From: Eublepharis macularius
Lineage: Eukaryota > Chordata > Lepidosauria > Squamata > Eublepharidae
NCBI RefSeq assembly: GCF_028583425.1
Contig: NC_072790.1
Span: forward strand, 14,428,552-14,492,551
DNA length: 64,000 bases
Reading direction: 5' to 3'
Shown here: positions 25,701 through 37,700 of the stretch, one piece after another
How positions within the stretch are numbered: position 1 is the first letter of the stretch
Layout: each line of letters opens with the position of its first letter
Position numbers and translations under genes: made by a program
The notes under the pieces: generated by a model
Database searches by the model: none
Seen by the model: only the letters and a program-made list of their open reading frames with translations
What the model was told of the DNA's origin: nothing

Positions 25701-28700
25701 TGGAGACTTCAATGGAGTGACAGACTTGGAACTAGATAAAAAGACTACAACGGCACAAAAGAAAAGAGGACTATTACCAAAGCTTTTTTTTGAGTTGATT
25801 CAACAAGAGACTCTTGAAGATGTATGGAGGAGAGAATATCCTAAAAGTAGACAGTTTACTTTTTATTCTGCAAGGCATTCTACATTATCAAGAATTGACA
25901 TGATCTGGGCCTCAAAAGACTTAGCGTTATGGACTAAGGAGGTAGAAATAATGCCGATGGTAGGCTCAGATCATAACCCAATTATGTGGAAACTAGGAAA
26001 AAGGAGAAAAAGGAAAGCATGGAGAATAAATGAGGACTTGTTACAGGAAAGAGAGAATATGGAAACATTGAGAAGAGAGACAAAGTTTTTTATACAATAC
26101 AACGTGAATAAAGAAGTACCAACCAATAAAGTTTGGGATGCTTACAAGGCGGTTATAAGGGGCATACTAATGGACTTAAATGGTAGAGCAAGAAAGAAGA
26201 AAGAGGAGAAAAGACAAGAGATTGAGGAGAAAATAAAAGCCAAAGAAATACAGCTAAAAAAGAGACCAGGGAAAAAGAAAGTATACCAGGAAATTAAAAT
26301 ACTTCAAGAACAGCTAACAGCAATGAGTAATAAAGAATTGGAGTGGAATCTTAAAAGACTGAATCAAAAAGCGTTTGAGGGCGCCAATAAACCTGGGAAG
26401 TACCTGGCATGGCAATTGAAGAAGAGAAGGGAAAAGAAAATAATAAATAAAATTTGTGAAGACAACAAAACGTATTTGGAGCAGACTACCATTAGTAGAG
26501 CCTTTTATAAATTCTATGCTAAGCTGTATAATAAGAAAGAAGTAAATAAAGAATCAATAGCGTCATATTTGGAGAAAACTAAACTTCCAGAAATCTCGGA
26601 AGCTTGGGGAAATAAGTTGAACAGTGAAGTAACTGACGAGGAAATAAGTAAGGCAATACAATCTGCAAATTTAGGAAAGGCGCCAGGGCCAGATGGACTT
26701 ACGGCTAAATTTTATAAGACAATGGCTAATGAACTGGCACCATTCCTAAAAGAGGTGATGAATGGAGTTTTAAGGGATCAAAGGATTCCAGACACTTGGA
26801 GTGAAGCGAACATATCATTGATCCCAAAAGAGGGCCAAGACCTGACTAACGTGAAAAATTACAGACCTATATCGCTACTTAATAATGACTATAAAATTTT
26901 TGCGAAGATACTGGCGGAGAGATTGAAGGGGTGGCTCTCGGAAGTTATAGAGGAGGAACAAGCAGGCTTTTTGCCAGACAGACAAATAAGAGACAATTTA
27001 AGGACAGTGATTAACGCTATTGAATATTATGACAAGCGTTGTGACAAAGAGGTTGGTTTCTTCTTTGTTGACGCTGAAAAAGCGTTTGATAATTTAAACT
27101 GGGATTTTATGTTTGCCACTATGGAAAAGCTACAATTGGGAGAAAGATTCATCAGAGCAATTAAGGAAATTTACAGAGACCAGACTGCAGCAATCGTGGT
27201 GAATGATGAAGTGACCAAGAAACTGACGATAAGTAAAGGAACAAGACAAGGTTGCCCGTTGTCTCCACTGTTGTTCATCTTAGTATTGGAGATTCTGATG
27301 ATACAAATACGACAAGATGAGGAAATTCGTGGAATAAAAATAAAGGACTATTCATATAAGGTCAGAGCATTTGCGGATGACATAATGTTAATTGTAGAGG
27401 ACCCATTGGAGAACATGCCAAGAGTGATAGATAAGATCAAGGAGTTTGGAGACTTGGCAGGTTTTTATATCAACAAAAAGAAGTCAAAGATATTATGTAA
27501 AAATATGACTAAGCAGAAACAACAATTATTAACGGAAACAACGGACTGTGAAGTAACAAGCAAAGTGAAATATTTGGGAGTCGAATTAACTGCAAAGAAC
27601 ATAGATTTATTCAAAAACAATTATGAAAAACTATGGACTCAGATAGAGAGAGACCTGATTAAATGGAACAGACTGAATTTGTCATGGTTGGGTAGGATTG
27701 CAGCAGTTAAGATGAATGTGTTACCAAGAGTAATGTTTTTGCTACAGACAATACCAATCATCAGAGACTCTAAACAATTTGAAAAATGGCAGAGGAAAAT
27801 ATCAGATTTTGTTTGGGCAGGCAAGAAGCCTCGAGTGAAAGTGAAAGTTTTACAAGATGCAAAGGAAAGAGGCGGAATGCAACTGCCCAATCTGAGACTT
27901 TATCATGATGCAATCTGCCTAGTTTGGTTGAAAGAATGGATGACATTAAAGAATAAGAAACTACTAGCCCTAGAGGGATATAAAAAAATATTTGGATGGC
28001 ACGCATATCTATGGCATGATAAAGTAAAGGTCAACTCGATGTTCCTGCATCATTTTGTACGGAGAAATCTATATATAATCTGGAAGAAGTACAGAATCTA
28101 TCTACAAGAAGGAACTCCCTTGTGGGTGGTTCCGTATGAGGTGATAGACCCGAGAGCTGTTGATAATGAACAACAATGTTTAACGTACAAAGAAATAACT
28201 AAAACTGAAGCATCCAAACTTAGAATAAAGACACAAGAGGAACTATCACCTAACTACGACTGGTTCCAGTATAGACAGATCAGAGACTTATATAACTCGG
28301 ACTCTGTAAAGGGAGGTATACGAATAGAGAATTCGGAACTAGAGCAGACCCTTCTTAAAGAAGACAAGAAAAGAATATCCAAGGTATACCAAGCACTGTT
28401 GAAATGGTATACCGAGGATGAGACAGTTAAAACACAAATGGTGAAATGGGCTATAAATTTTAATAAAGAAATAACAATGGAGGCATGGGAATACTTGTGG
28501 AAAACTACAATGAAGACAACGACATGTACTAATATTAAAGAGAACATTTACAAAATGATCTATCGTTGGTACATGACACCAAAGAAGATTGCGCTAGGGA
28601 ATTTGAACACTTCTAATAAATGCTGGAAATGTAAGAAGCATGAGGGCTCCCTCTATCATATGTGGTGGTCGTGTGAGGTAGCCAGGCAGTACTGGGGGGA

Positions 28701-31700
28701 AATAATAAGAGAAATGAGTGAAATTTTTACAATTTCAAATTAATAAGAACCCAGAACTCCTGCTACTGAATTTGGGAATGGAGGGAATTCCAGCCCAACA
28801 CAGGACGTTGATATTTTATATGACAGCAGCAGCTAGACTTTTGTATGCGCAAAAATGGAAAGTACAAGAAGTGCCAACTATTGAAGACTGGATTTACAAA
28901 TTGCTGTATATGGCTGAAATGGATAAGATGACAAGAAAACTGAGAGATCTGGACTCAGGGCAGTTCAACACAGACTGGGAGAAGCTGAAACAATATCTGG
29001 AGAAGAAATGGGAGGTGGGAGGAAAACTGTGGCAGTTTGAGAACTACTGAAGTACTGAAGTAGAGGGGGGAGACTTTACCGGGGGGAGAAGAGATAAATG
29101 TGAATTAATAAGCAGTTGGACTAATAGATTGACATATATATAGATATATATAGGTTAACAAACAGAATATAGATAGAAAATAATTAACTATAAGGATTAA
29201 ATATAAGGATTGATTAACTAACAATATTTTCTTTCTTTGGTAAGTTGTGTAAAATGTACCAAACTGAATGTCTGAAGATACAGATGAGTCAAATTGATTG
29301 ACTACGTGATGAGAGATATATAGAATTATTATAAAAAGATAGAATGAGTAATATATAGAGAATAAGTCAAATTGTTTGATTTAAATGAATGTATGATTTA
29401 CATGGTTTATGATATATATAGAAATATTTGAAATTGAAAAAAGGGATAAATTGTTTATCTAAGATGGAAACAAAGACTTACAGTTTGGGCGTATAATGTT
29501 AAAAATAGTTAAGGGTGTACTGCTTAGATTAATGGAGAATATATATTTGTTTTAGATAGAGGAATCTAATAGAAGTAAGGGAAAGGGGACAAAGGGTCGG
29601 AAATCTGTTGGAAGTCAACAAAAGGGGGGGAAAGGGAGGGGGTTAGAGATGAAAAATTGGGGAAAATTGAATGTAAATGTAAAAATAATGGATTCTAACC
29701 CAATAAAAAATTTTTCAAAAAAAAAAAAAAGAAATTAGGCATTTATGTACTACCTCTTATGCTGATCCTAGGCTGTAACTCCTTTACTCCATCATGTGTT
29801 CTGTTATTGCCATGTTGAGCACCATTTCCCTCGCAGGAGAAGACTGAGGAAAAGTAGGAATTGAGCAGTTCTGCCCTCTCTTCATCACCTGTTACAATTT
29901 CACTTAATTGTCCTTGCAATGGGCTACCATGTCTTTGCTCTTCTTCATATTTTGAACAGAAGCAAAGAACCTTTTTTTGTCATTTTTAGCATCTCTTGCT
30001 AGCCTAAGCTCATACTGAGCTTTAGCTTTTCTAACTTTCTCCCTATAAGCACTGGTTATTTGTTTATATTCATCCTTGATTATTAGGGCCTCCTTCCACT
30101 TCCTAAATGAGTCATCGGAATCGTTTGCGATTGTGCTTTCAATATTTCCCTTTTAAGAAACTCCCACCCCTCTTGAACTCCCTTCTCCTTAAGTATTTCT
30201 GACCATGGGAATCTACCCAGCATAGTTTTCAGTTTGTTAAAATTTGCTTTCCTGAAGTTCAACCTGTATGTTTGACTACATACAGTTTTTCCCTTCCCCA
30301 AGACAGTAAATTCCAAAATTACACAGTCACTGCTAACCAGGGTGCTCACTACTTTCACCTTGTCAACCACTTCTTCTTTGTTGGTGCGTATCAAGTCCAA
30401 GATAGCGGAGCCCCTTGTTTCCCTCTCTACTTTCTAAAAATGAATTTGTCAGCAAGACAAGTCAGGAATTTATTTGACCTTTCATTTTCAGCAGTTAGAC
30501 TTCCAACAGATATCTGGGTAATTGGAATCTCCCATGACCACTGTGTCCCATCTCTTTGTGAACTGTGTAATTTGTTCTAGGAGTTTCTCATCCAAGTCCT
30601 CTGCTTGGCTTGGTGGTCTATAGCAGACCCCCACCATAGTATCACTATTATTTCTTATTCCTTTTATTTTTACCCAGAGACTTTCAACGGAACTTCCATG
30701 CTCAGATACATGTATTTCCTCACAAGTATATACATCTTTTACATATTACTCCTCCCCACTTCTTTACTTATCTCTTTTGAACAAGTTGTATCCCTCAATC
30801 CTAGTATTTCAATTGTGAGTGTCATTCCACCAAGTTTCAGTAATGCCTATTATGTCATAGTCCCCTTCCTGTATTAGGAATTTAAGTTCCTCCCGCTTGT
30901 TTCCCATACTCCGTGCATTAGTGTAGAGACATCAGAAGCCATGAGTTATATGCCCTGAGGTTTTTGTTTCTGTGCTTACTTGTGAGTTAATGTTTCCTAG
31001 CATATGTTCCACTCCCTGCAGGTCTTCAGTGTTCCCTTCTCCAGTTACAGGCTTTGAATTTTTGTCTCGCTTCCCCATAAGATTTAGTATAAAGCCCTAC
31101 TTATCAGGTTTGCAAGGATCTTACTAAACACATTTTTCCTACCCTCGTGAAGTGCAAATAATCTCTCGATAGAAGAGCTTCATCTCAAAAGTGTAAGCCA
31201 TGGTTCAAAAAACCAAACCGCCCCTGATGACACGATCTACTTAGCCAGTCATTTATTTGCAGCATTTTTCTTTCCTTTCCTAAACCACGGCCAATGACAG
31301 GAAGAACTGTACTGAACTATACTCCCAGGTCCTTAACCTTTTACTCAGAGCCGCATGGTCTCTTTGAAAGTGTTCTAGACTGTGCCGGACAATGTCATTT
31401 GTTCCAACATGCATCAGGAGGAAGGGATAATAATATGTGGGTTGATAAGTCTTCCTACCCTTTCTGTCACATCCTGGATGCTTGCACCTGGTAGACAGCA
31501 TACCTCTCGAGACGACAAGTCTGGTCGGCACACTTTACCCTCTACCCCTCTCAGCAGGGAGTCCTCAATTACCAGCACATGCCTTCTCCTATATATAGGA
31601 ATGGAAGCACGAGAATGTCATGTCTGTGTACAGCCATGCCATGGTTGTCTGTTTGTTATACTGCTTGTGCCACAATATACTGAAGCTATAATGCATTATT

Positions 31701-34700
31701 ACTGAATTGATGTGTAACTCTCTCTCTGATCATCTGTAACCATATTGCAGACGTTACTTCCTTAGGACCTAGAAAGGGCCTCTCCTGTTATCTTAGAGAA
31801 ATATGCGAGTCTCGGCTAGCCGTGACCTTGGTGTGTCTAGATCACTCCTGTTCCCAGATGCTGTGAATTAGGCATTGTATACCTAATGCAAAGTCATAAC
31901 TGAATAGGTTCTCACAGAACTCTTGTAGGCGTGTGCGCCAAAACCTGAACTATCATTTGAAGCGCGAGAAAATCAACTATAACATAGATTGCTCGATTTG
32001 AATTGTCACTTCTGTCAAGCTCCGTGATGGAGAACAGACTTGAACTGCATAGATCCTAATAAAGCTGATTCTGCTGGAACCAACGTGTGTTCACTGAGGA
32101 GGGGCTTGAGGGGTTTACCTGCCAGGGACTGACGGAGTTGTCTCATTTGCAGGGACCTGAGAAATTTCTTTCAAGGTTTGAGGAATCTGGAGGAGTAACT
32201 CTTGATACAGTGGTCCAGAATCAATATCTATGGGTAAATCCTGGAACCAATTGCTTAGCATCAGAAGCTCAGAATGTCTCCAGATTAACCTGCTCCTGTG
32301 GGTTACTTTCTTCCATGTGTCTGCTTCTTGTATTGGGTGCTCCTCCAAATCCTGAGATACCTTTCCCTCCTCCTCTTGTTACCCTCTGAAAAGTGTTTCA
32401 TGAGTTCTGTTTGTGTACTCTTCACCTTCTCTTATTAAGTTGAGAGTAGATATGCATGCCTAAAGTCTCCGTATCTTCTCCTCCAGTAGGGCTATCAACT
32501 TACACTTGCTAAAAGTGTAGGTGTTGTTACCCTCAGGTAAGAATACAAACATGCCACAGACTGTACATGTCACTGCCTCAGCTCTCTCACCAGACATGCT
32601 GCTGCAATCCGTTTCAGAGGTAGTTCAGGTTTTATGGTACTTCCTTGATAATTCCCCTGCCTCCTACTGGCACCACTTTGCAGCAGGCTCACAGCAGGAT
32701 GGTTGTGATTACTAAGAGCCAGCAGGGATTTCTCAAGAACAAGTCAGGTCAGACTAACCCTATTTCTTTTTTTGAGAAAATTACTACCTTGATGGATCAG
32801 GGGAATGCTGTAGACGTAGTTTATCTCAATTTCAGTAAGGCTTTTGATAAGGTTCCACGTAATATCCTTGTTGACAAGTTCGTAAAATGTGTTTAGGATA
32901 TATTACTATTAGGTGGATCTGTAACTGGTTGACAGATTGCACCCAAAGAGTGCTAGTTAATGGTTCCTCATCCTCTTGGAGTGACAAGTGGAGTTCCTCT
33001 GGGATCAGTCCTGGGACCTGTTCTGTTCAACATTTTTATAAATGATTTGGATGAAGGAATAGAGGGAATGCTTATTAAATTTGCAGATGATACTAAAGTG
33101 GGAAGGGTAGCAAATATGGTTGAAAACAGAGTCAGTATACAGGATGATCTTGACAGGCTGGAAAACTGGGCTAAAACAAATAAAATGAATTTCAACAGAG
33201 ATAAATGCAAAGTTCTGCATTTAGGTAGGAAATATCAAAGGCATAATTTAGGAATGGGGGAGACTTGTCTTGGCAGTAGTGTGTGTGAAAGGGATCTAGG
33301 GGTCTTAGTAGACCATACACTGAACAAGAGTCAGCAGTTTGAAATGGTAGCTAAAAAGGCAAACACGATTTTGGGCTGTATCAACAGACGCATAGTGCCC
33401 AGATCACGGGAAGTGATGGTATCGCTCTACTCTGCTCTGGTTAGACCTCGCCTAGAGTATTGTGTTCAGTTTGGGGTAACACAATTTAAGGATATAGACA
33501 AGCTGGAACGTGTCCAAAGGAGGGCAACGAAGACAATGAAGGGTCTGGAGACCAAGTCCTATGAGGAAAGGTTGAAGGAGCTCAGAATGTTTAGCCTGGA
33601 GAGGAGATGATTGAGAGATACGATAATCATCTTAAAGTACTTGCAGAGCTGTATAGAGAATGGTGTGGAGTTGTTTTCTGCTGCCCCAGAAGGTCAGACC
33701 AGAACCAACGGCTTGAAATTAAACCAAAAGAGCTTTCAGCTAAACATTAGAAAGAACGTCTTGACCGAGCGGTCTGTCAGTGGAACAGGATTCCTCGGGA
33801 GGTGGTGGGCTCTCCTTCTTTGCAGGTTTTTAAGCAGAGGCTAGGTGGCCATTGGACAGCAATGCTGATTCTGTGAACTTGGGCAGATCATGAGGGAAAG
33901 GGCAGAATGGGTTACATCAGTGCTTAGTTCTCTTGGCCTTCTTACATGCCCATTACCCAGGGCAATGCTCTGCCTGGATACTTTCCAGGACCCAAGCTAC
34001 CTGTAAGTGCAGAATGGACCCAGAGGATGACATGAGAAAGTCAGTCACATCTAAGGAAACTACACATACATTCAGAGGAACTCTCTTGCCCCTCTTGGTG
34101 TAGCAAGCACAATTAAGGGACAATCATTCAGCATCAGTAATACCTGGACTGAAAGGGCAGCATCCTCGCTTTCTGTCATTTTTGGCTTTTTCCCCGGTCT
34201 TTTTTCCCTTTCTTCATTACTTCCTGTGAAAACACAAAAGGATATTGAACAGCTCCACTTTTCCTAAGCGATCTTAAGATATAAAGCACATGAGAAAAAT
34301 CTTAACATTTGCATAATTTAGAAAGAATATAGCCAGATGTATTGTCGAAGGCTTTCACGGCCGGAGAACGATGGTTGTTGTGGGTTTTCCGGGCTGTATT
34401 GCCGTGGTCTTGGCATTGTAGTTCCTGACGTTTCGCCAGCAGCTGTGGCTGGCATCTTCAGAGGTGTAGCACCAAAAGACAGAGGTGTAGCACCAAAAGA
34501 CAGAGGTGTAGCACCAAAAGACACTGAGAGATCTCTGTCTTTTGGTGCTACACCTCTGAAGATGCCAGCCACAGCTGCTGGCGAAACGTCAGGAACTACA
34601 ATGCCAAGACCACGGCAATACAGCCCGGAAAACCCACAACAACCATCAATATAGCCAGAATGCATCACAATTCCACTGCTTAAACCAATTTAATGTTGAT

Positions 34701-37700
34701 GTGTTATGATCACTACGAAGACTAGTATCCTAAGTACATTCTCCCACATAAAAGCAGACTTAAATCTAATGTTAATGCTCTTCTAGCCTGTAAGGATGCT
34801 AACGATGTAAGGATGCCAGAAGCTTAGGATGTGGATTAATTTTCTCCCTTGTCATATATTCACTCCTACAGATGCCTAGGAAGATTTTCTTTCCTCATTA
34901 GGAAATAAAGGAACTAAGCGTTGTTTAAGCTGCCATGGGTAAGCAGCAGTCTAAATTGCTAAGAGTATTACGCTATTGGATTCCTTGAAATGTGCATCAC
35001 TCTGGATTTTGCCATGTCAACAATTTTGCTTCTGCCCCCTGCAAACAAAGCACCAGCTGAGACTGAGAGATGCTAAAGCTTCATGTGAAATCTGCCACTA
35101 GTCCAAGAGAACTATATGCTTTATCTCGCAATAAAATGCTCATATAATAGGTTATCATAGGGCTACAGCATGAACATGGCTGCTATGGCAAAATTTCTTA
35201 ACACCGCCTCTGCTCTGCTAACAGAAAGTAGGATGTGTCATGTGTATGTTACGTTTTCTCTTACCTCTTACCCTTTATTATATAACATCTTTCTGCCTGA
35301 ATCTCCTTACCTGGATAACCAGTCATGCTTTGGGGATACCTTCTCTGCGCTGACTGTGTCAGATTATCTCCATATTCATTTGGGGAAGAAACTCCATAGA
35401 GAACACTTCTTTATACCATGCAACCACACTCTCACATCCCAGCATTACCTTGCAATGCAATCCTAAACAGACTTACTCCAGTCTAAGCCCACTGAAATCA
35501 ATGAGTTTAGACCAGTGTAACTCTGCTTGGGATTGCACTGTTTGTGACTGAGAGCTCTGAAATTTTGGTGACTGTAAATTTAATAAACTGAAGTGGTTAG
35601 GGCAAGAATCATAGAAAGATAGCGTTGGAAGGAACCTCTAGGGTTATTTAGTCCAACCTCCTGCACAATTCAGAAAATTCAATCCCCCCGCCCCCCCCCC
35701 ACACCTATTGACCCTTACTGCATACCCAGAAGATTACAAAACACCATCAGGATCCCTAGCCAAACTGGCCTGGGGAAAATTGCTACCTGACCCCAAGGTT
35801 GCAATTGGCCTTACCCTGGGCATGTAAGGGGCCGCGAGAACTAAGCACTGATGTAACCCTTCTTGCCCTCCCTCTCATGATCTCCCTAGGTTCACAGAAT
35901 AAGCATCACAAAATAAGATGGCCATCTGGCCTCTGCTTAAAAACCTCCAAAGAAGGAGAGCCCACCACCTCCTGAGAAAGCCTGTTCCACTGAGGGATTA
36001 CTCTAATTGTCCAGAAGTTCTTCCTAATCTTTAGCTGAAAACTTTTTTGATTTAATTTCAACCCATTGGTTCTGGTCCGTCCTTCTGGGGCAGTGGAAAA
36101 CAACTCCATGCTATCCTCTATATCAGCCTTTCAAGTACTTGAAGTTGGTTATCATATCACCTCTCAGCTGTCTCCTCTTCAGGCTAAACTTACCAAGCTC
36201 CTTCAACCTTTCCTCATAGGACTTGATCTCTAGACCCCTCACCATCTTTGCTGCCCTTCTCTGGACACATTCCAACTTCTCTGTATCCTTCTTAAATTGT
36301 GGTGCCCAAAACTGAACACAATACTCTAGGTGAGATCTAACCAGAGCAGAGTAGAGCGATACCATTACTTCCCGTGATCTGGACACTCTGCTGCTGTTGA
36401 CAGAGCCCCAAATTGCATTTGCTTTTTAGCTACCACATCACACTGCTGACTCCTGTTCAGTGTAGGGTCTTCTCGCACATACTACTGCCAAGGCAAGTCT
36501 CCCCCATTCCTAAATTATGCCTTTGATTTTTCCTACCTAAATGCAGAACTTTGCATTTATCACTGTTGACATTCATTTCATTTGTTTTAGCCCAGTTTTC
36601 CAGCCTGTCAAGATCATCCTGTATCCTTACTCTGTTTTCAACCATATTTGCTACCCTTCCCACTTTAGTATCATCTGCAAATGTAATAAGCATTCCCTCT
36701 ATTCCTTCATCCAAAACATTTATAAAAACGTTGAACAGAACAGGTCCCAGGACTGATCCCAGAGGAACTCCACTTGTCACTCCAAGAGGATGAGGAACCA
36801 TTAACTAGCACTCTTTGGGTGCAATCTGTCAACCAGTTACAGATCCACCTAATAGGAATAGGATCCTAAACACGTTTTACGAACTTGTCAACAAGGATAT
36901 TATGTGGAACCTTATCAAAAGCCTCACTGAAATCGAGATAAACTATGTCTGCAGCATTCCCCTGATCCACCAAGGTAGTAACTTTCTCATAATAAAGAAA
37001 CAAGGTTAGTCTGACATGACTTGTTCTTGAGAAACCCATGCTGGCACTTAGTAATCACACCCATCCTTTCTAAATGCACAAGGACTGACTGTTTGATGAT
37101 TTGTTCTATGGCTTTTCCAGGTACAGACACACCAAGCTGACAGGTCAGTAGTTACCTGGATTCTCCTTTTTCCCCTTCTTGAAGATGGGGACAGCATTTG
37201 CCCGCCTCCAATCTCCTGGCACTTCGCCTGCTCTCCAAGAATTCTCAAAAATAATGGACTGAGGCTCAGAAATTACATCTGCAGGTTCTTTTAGTATCCT
37301 TGGGAGCAGTTCATCTGGCCCTGAGGACTTAGTTCCATTTAAAGAAACTAGGTGTTTATGTACTACCTCTATGCTGATCCTAGGCTGTAACTCCCTACCC
37401 CCATCATGTCTTCTGTTATTGCCATGTTGAGGACCATTTCCCTCGGAGGAGAAGACTGAGGAAAAGATTGCTGGGATACTTCTGAACTTGAAATCATTTA
37501 CTACCTGCCCCCATCAAAGCCATAAAAAGGTGTTTTGGTGCATGAAAAAGAGATAAGTGCGCAAAGTTGCCAGGAGTTTGATGACAAATGTTTAAAGTTT
37601 CTTCAATGCAGCAATTTTTGTATCAGATTTTTACAAAATCTGAGGTGGCCTCACTCTCCAGGTTCTTCCTCCATATCAATTTTCAGGCTGAGGGAGCATG

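Larger units (their letters stand above)
24157..29727 (+). mobile_element. Nearly intact full-length L1 LINE
   Basis: Exact copies of AAAGAAATTAGGCATT (24141-24156 and 29728-29743) bracket 5.57 kb: a 5' UTR of about 340 bp, ORF1, ORF2, a 3' UTR of about 660 bp and a poly(A) tail preceded by AATAAAA. Both ORFs are open, apart from one shift near the end of ORF2. The clean duplication, long A-tail and open frames mean a recent insertion. It lies in APLF intron 6, antisense to the gene. Confidence 0.95.
23890..32640 (-). mobile_element. CR1 LINE, copy B, hosting a nested L1 and an LTR-like piece
   Basis: Read from right to left: an ORF1 N-terminal region with [15 protein letters not shown] and [15 protein letters not shown], then [11 protein letters not shown] (about 32640-32115); the ORF1 esterase-like region with [20 protein letters not shown] and [14 protein letters not shown] (31600-31280); ORF2 pieces (30400-30083); and reverse transcriptase with [20 protein letters not shown] (24109-23890). 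The family's 3' end is missing. The L1 at 24157-29727 is inserted with a 16-bp duplication. Part of ORF2 has been lost. CR1 transposes by target-primed reverse transcription and is common in reptiles. Confidence 0.85.

Noticed and set aside
27639-28547. Minus-strand open frames opposite L1 ORF2
   Set aside because: They are antisense shadows of the ORF2 coding sequence with no motif of their own.
34338-34647. CRISPR-like array (three short direct repeats)
   Set aside because: Three adjacent 21-bp units without spacers in a vertebrate transposon are slippage products.
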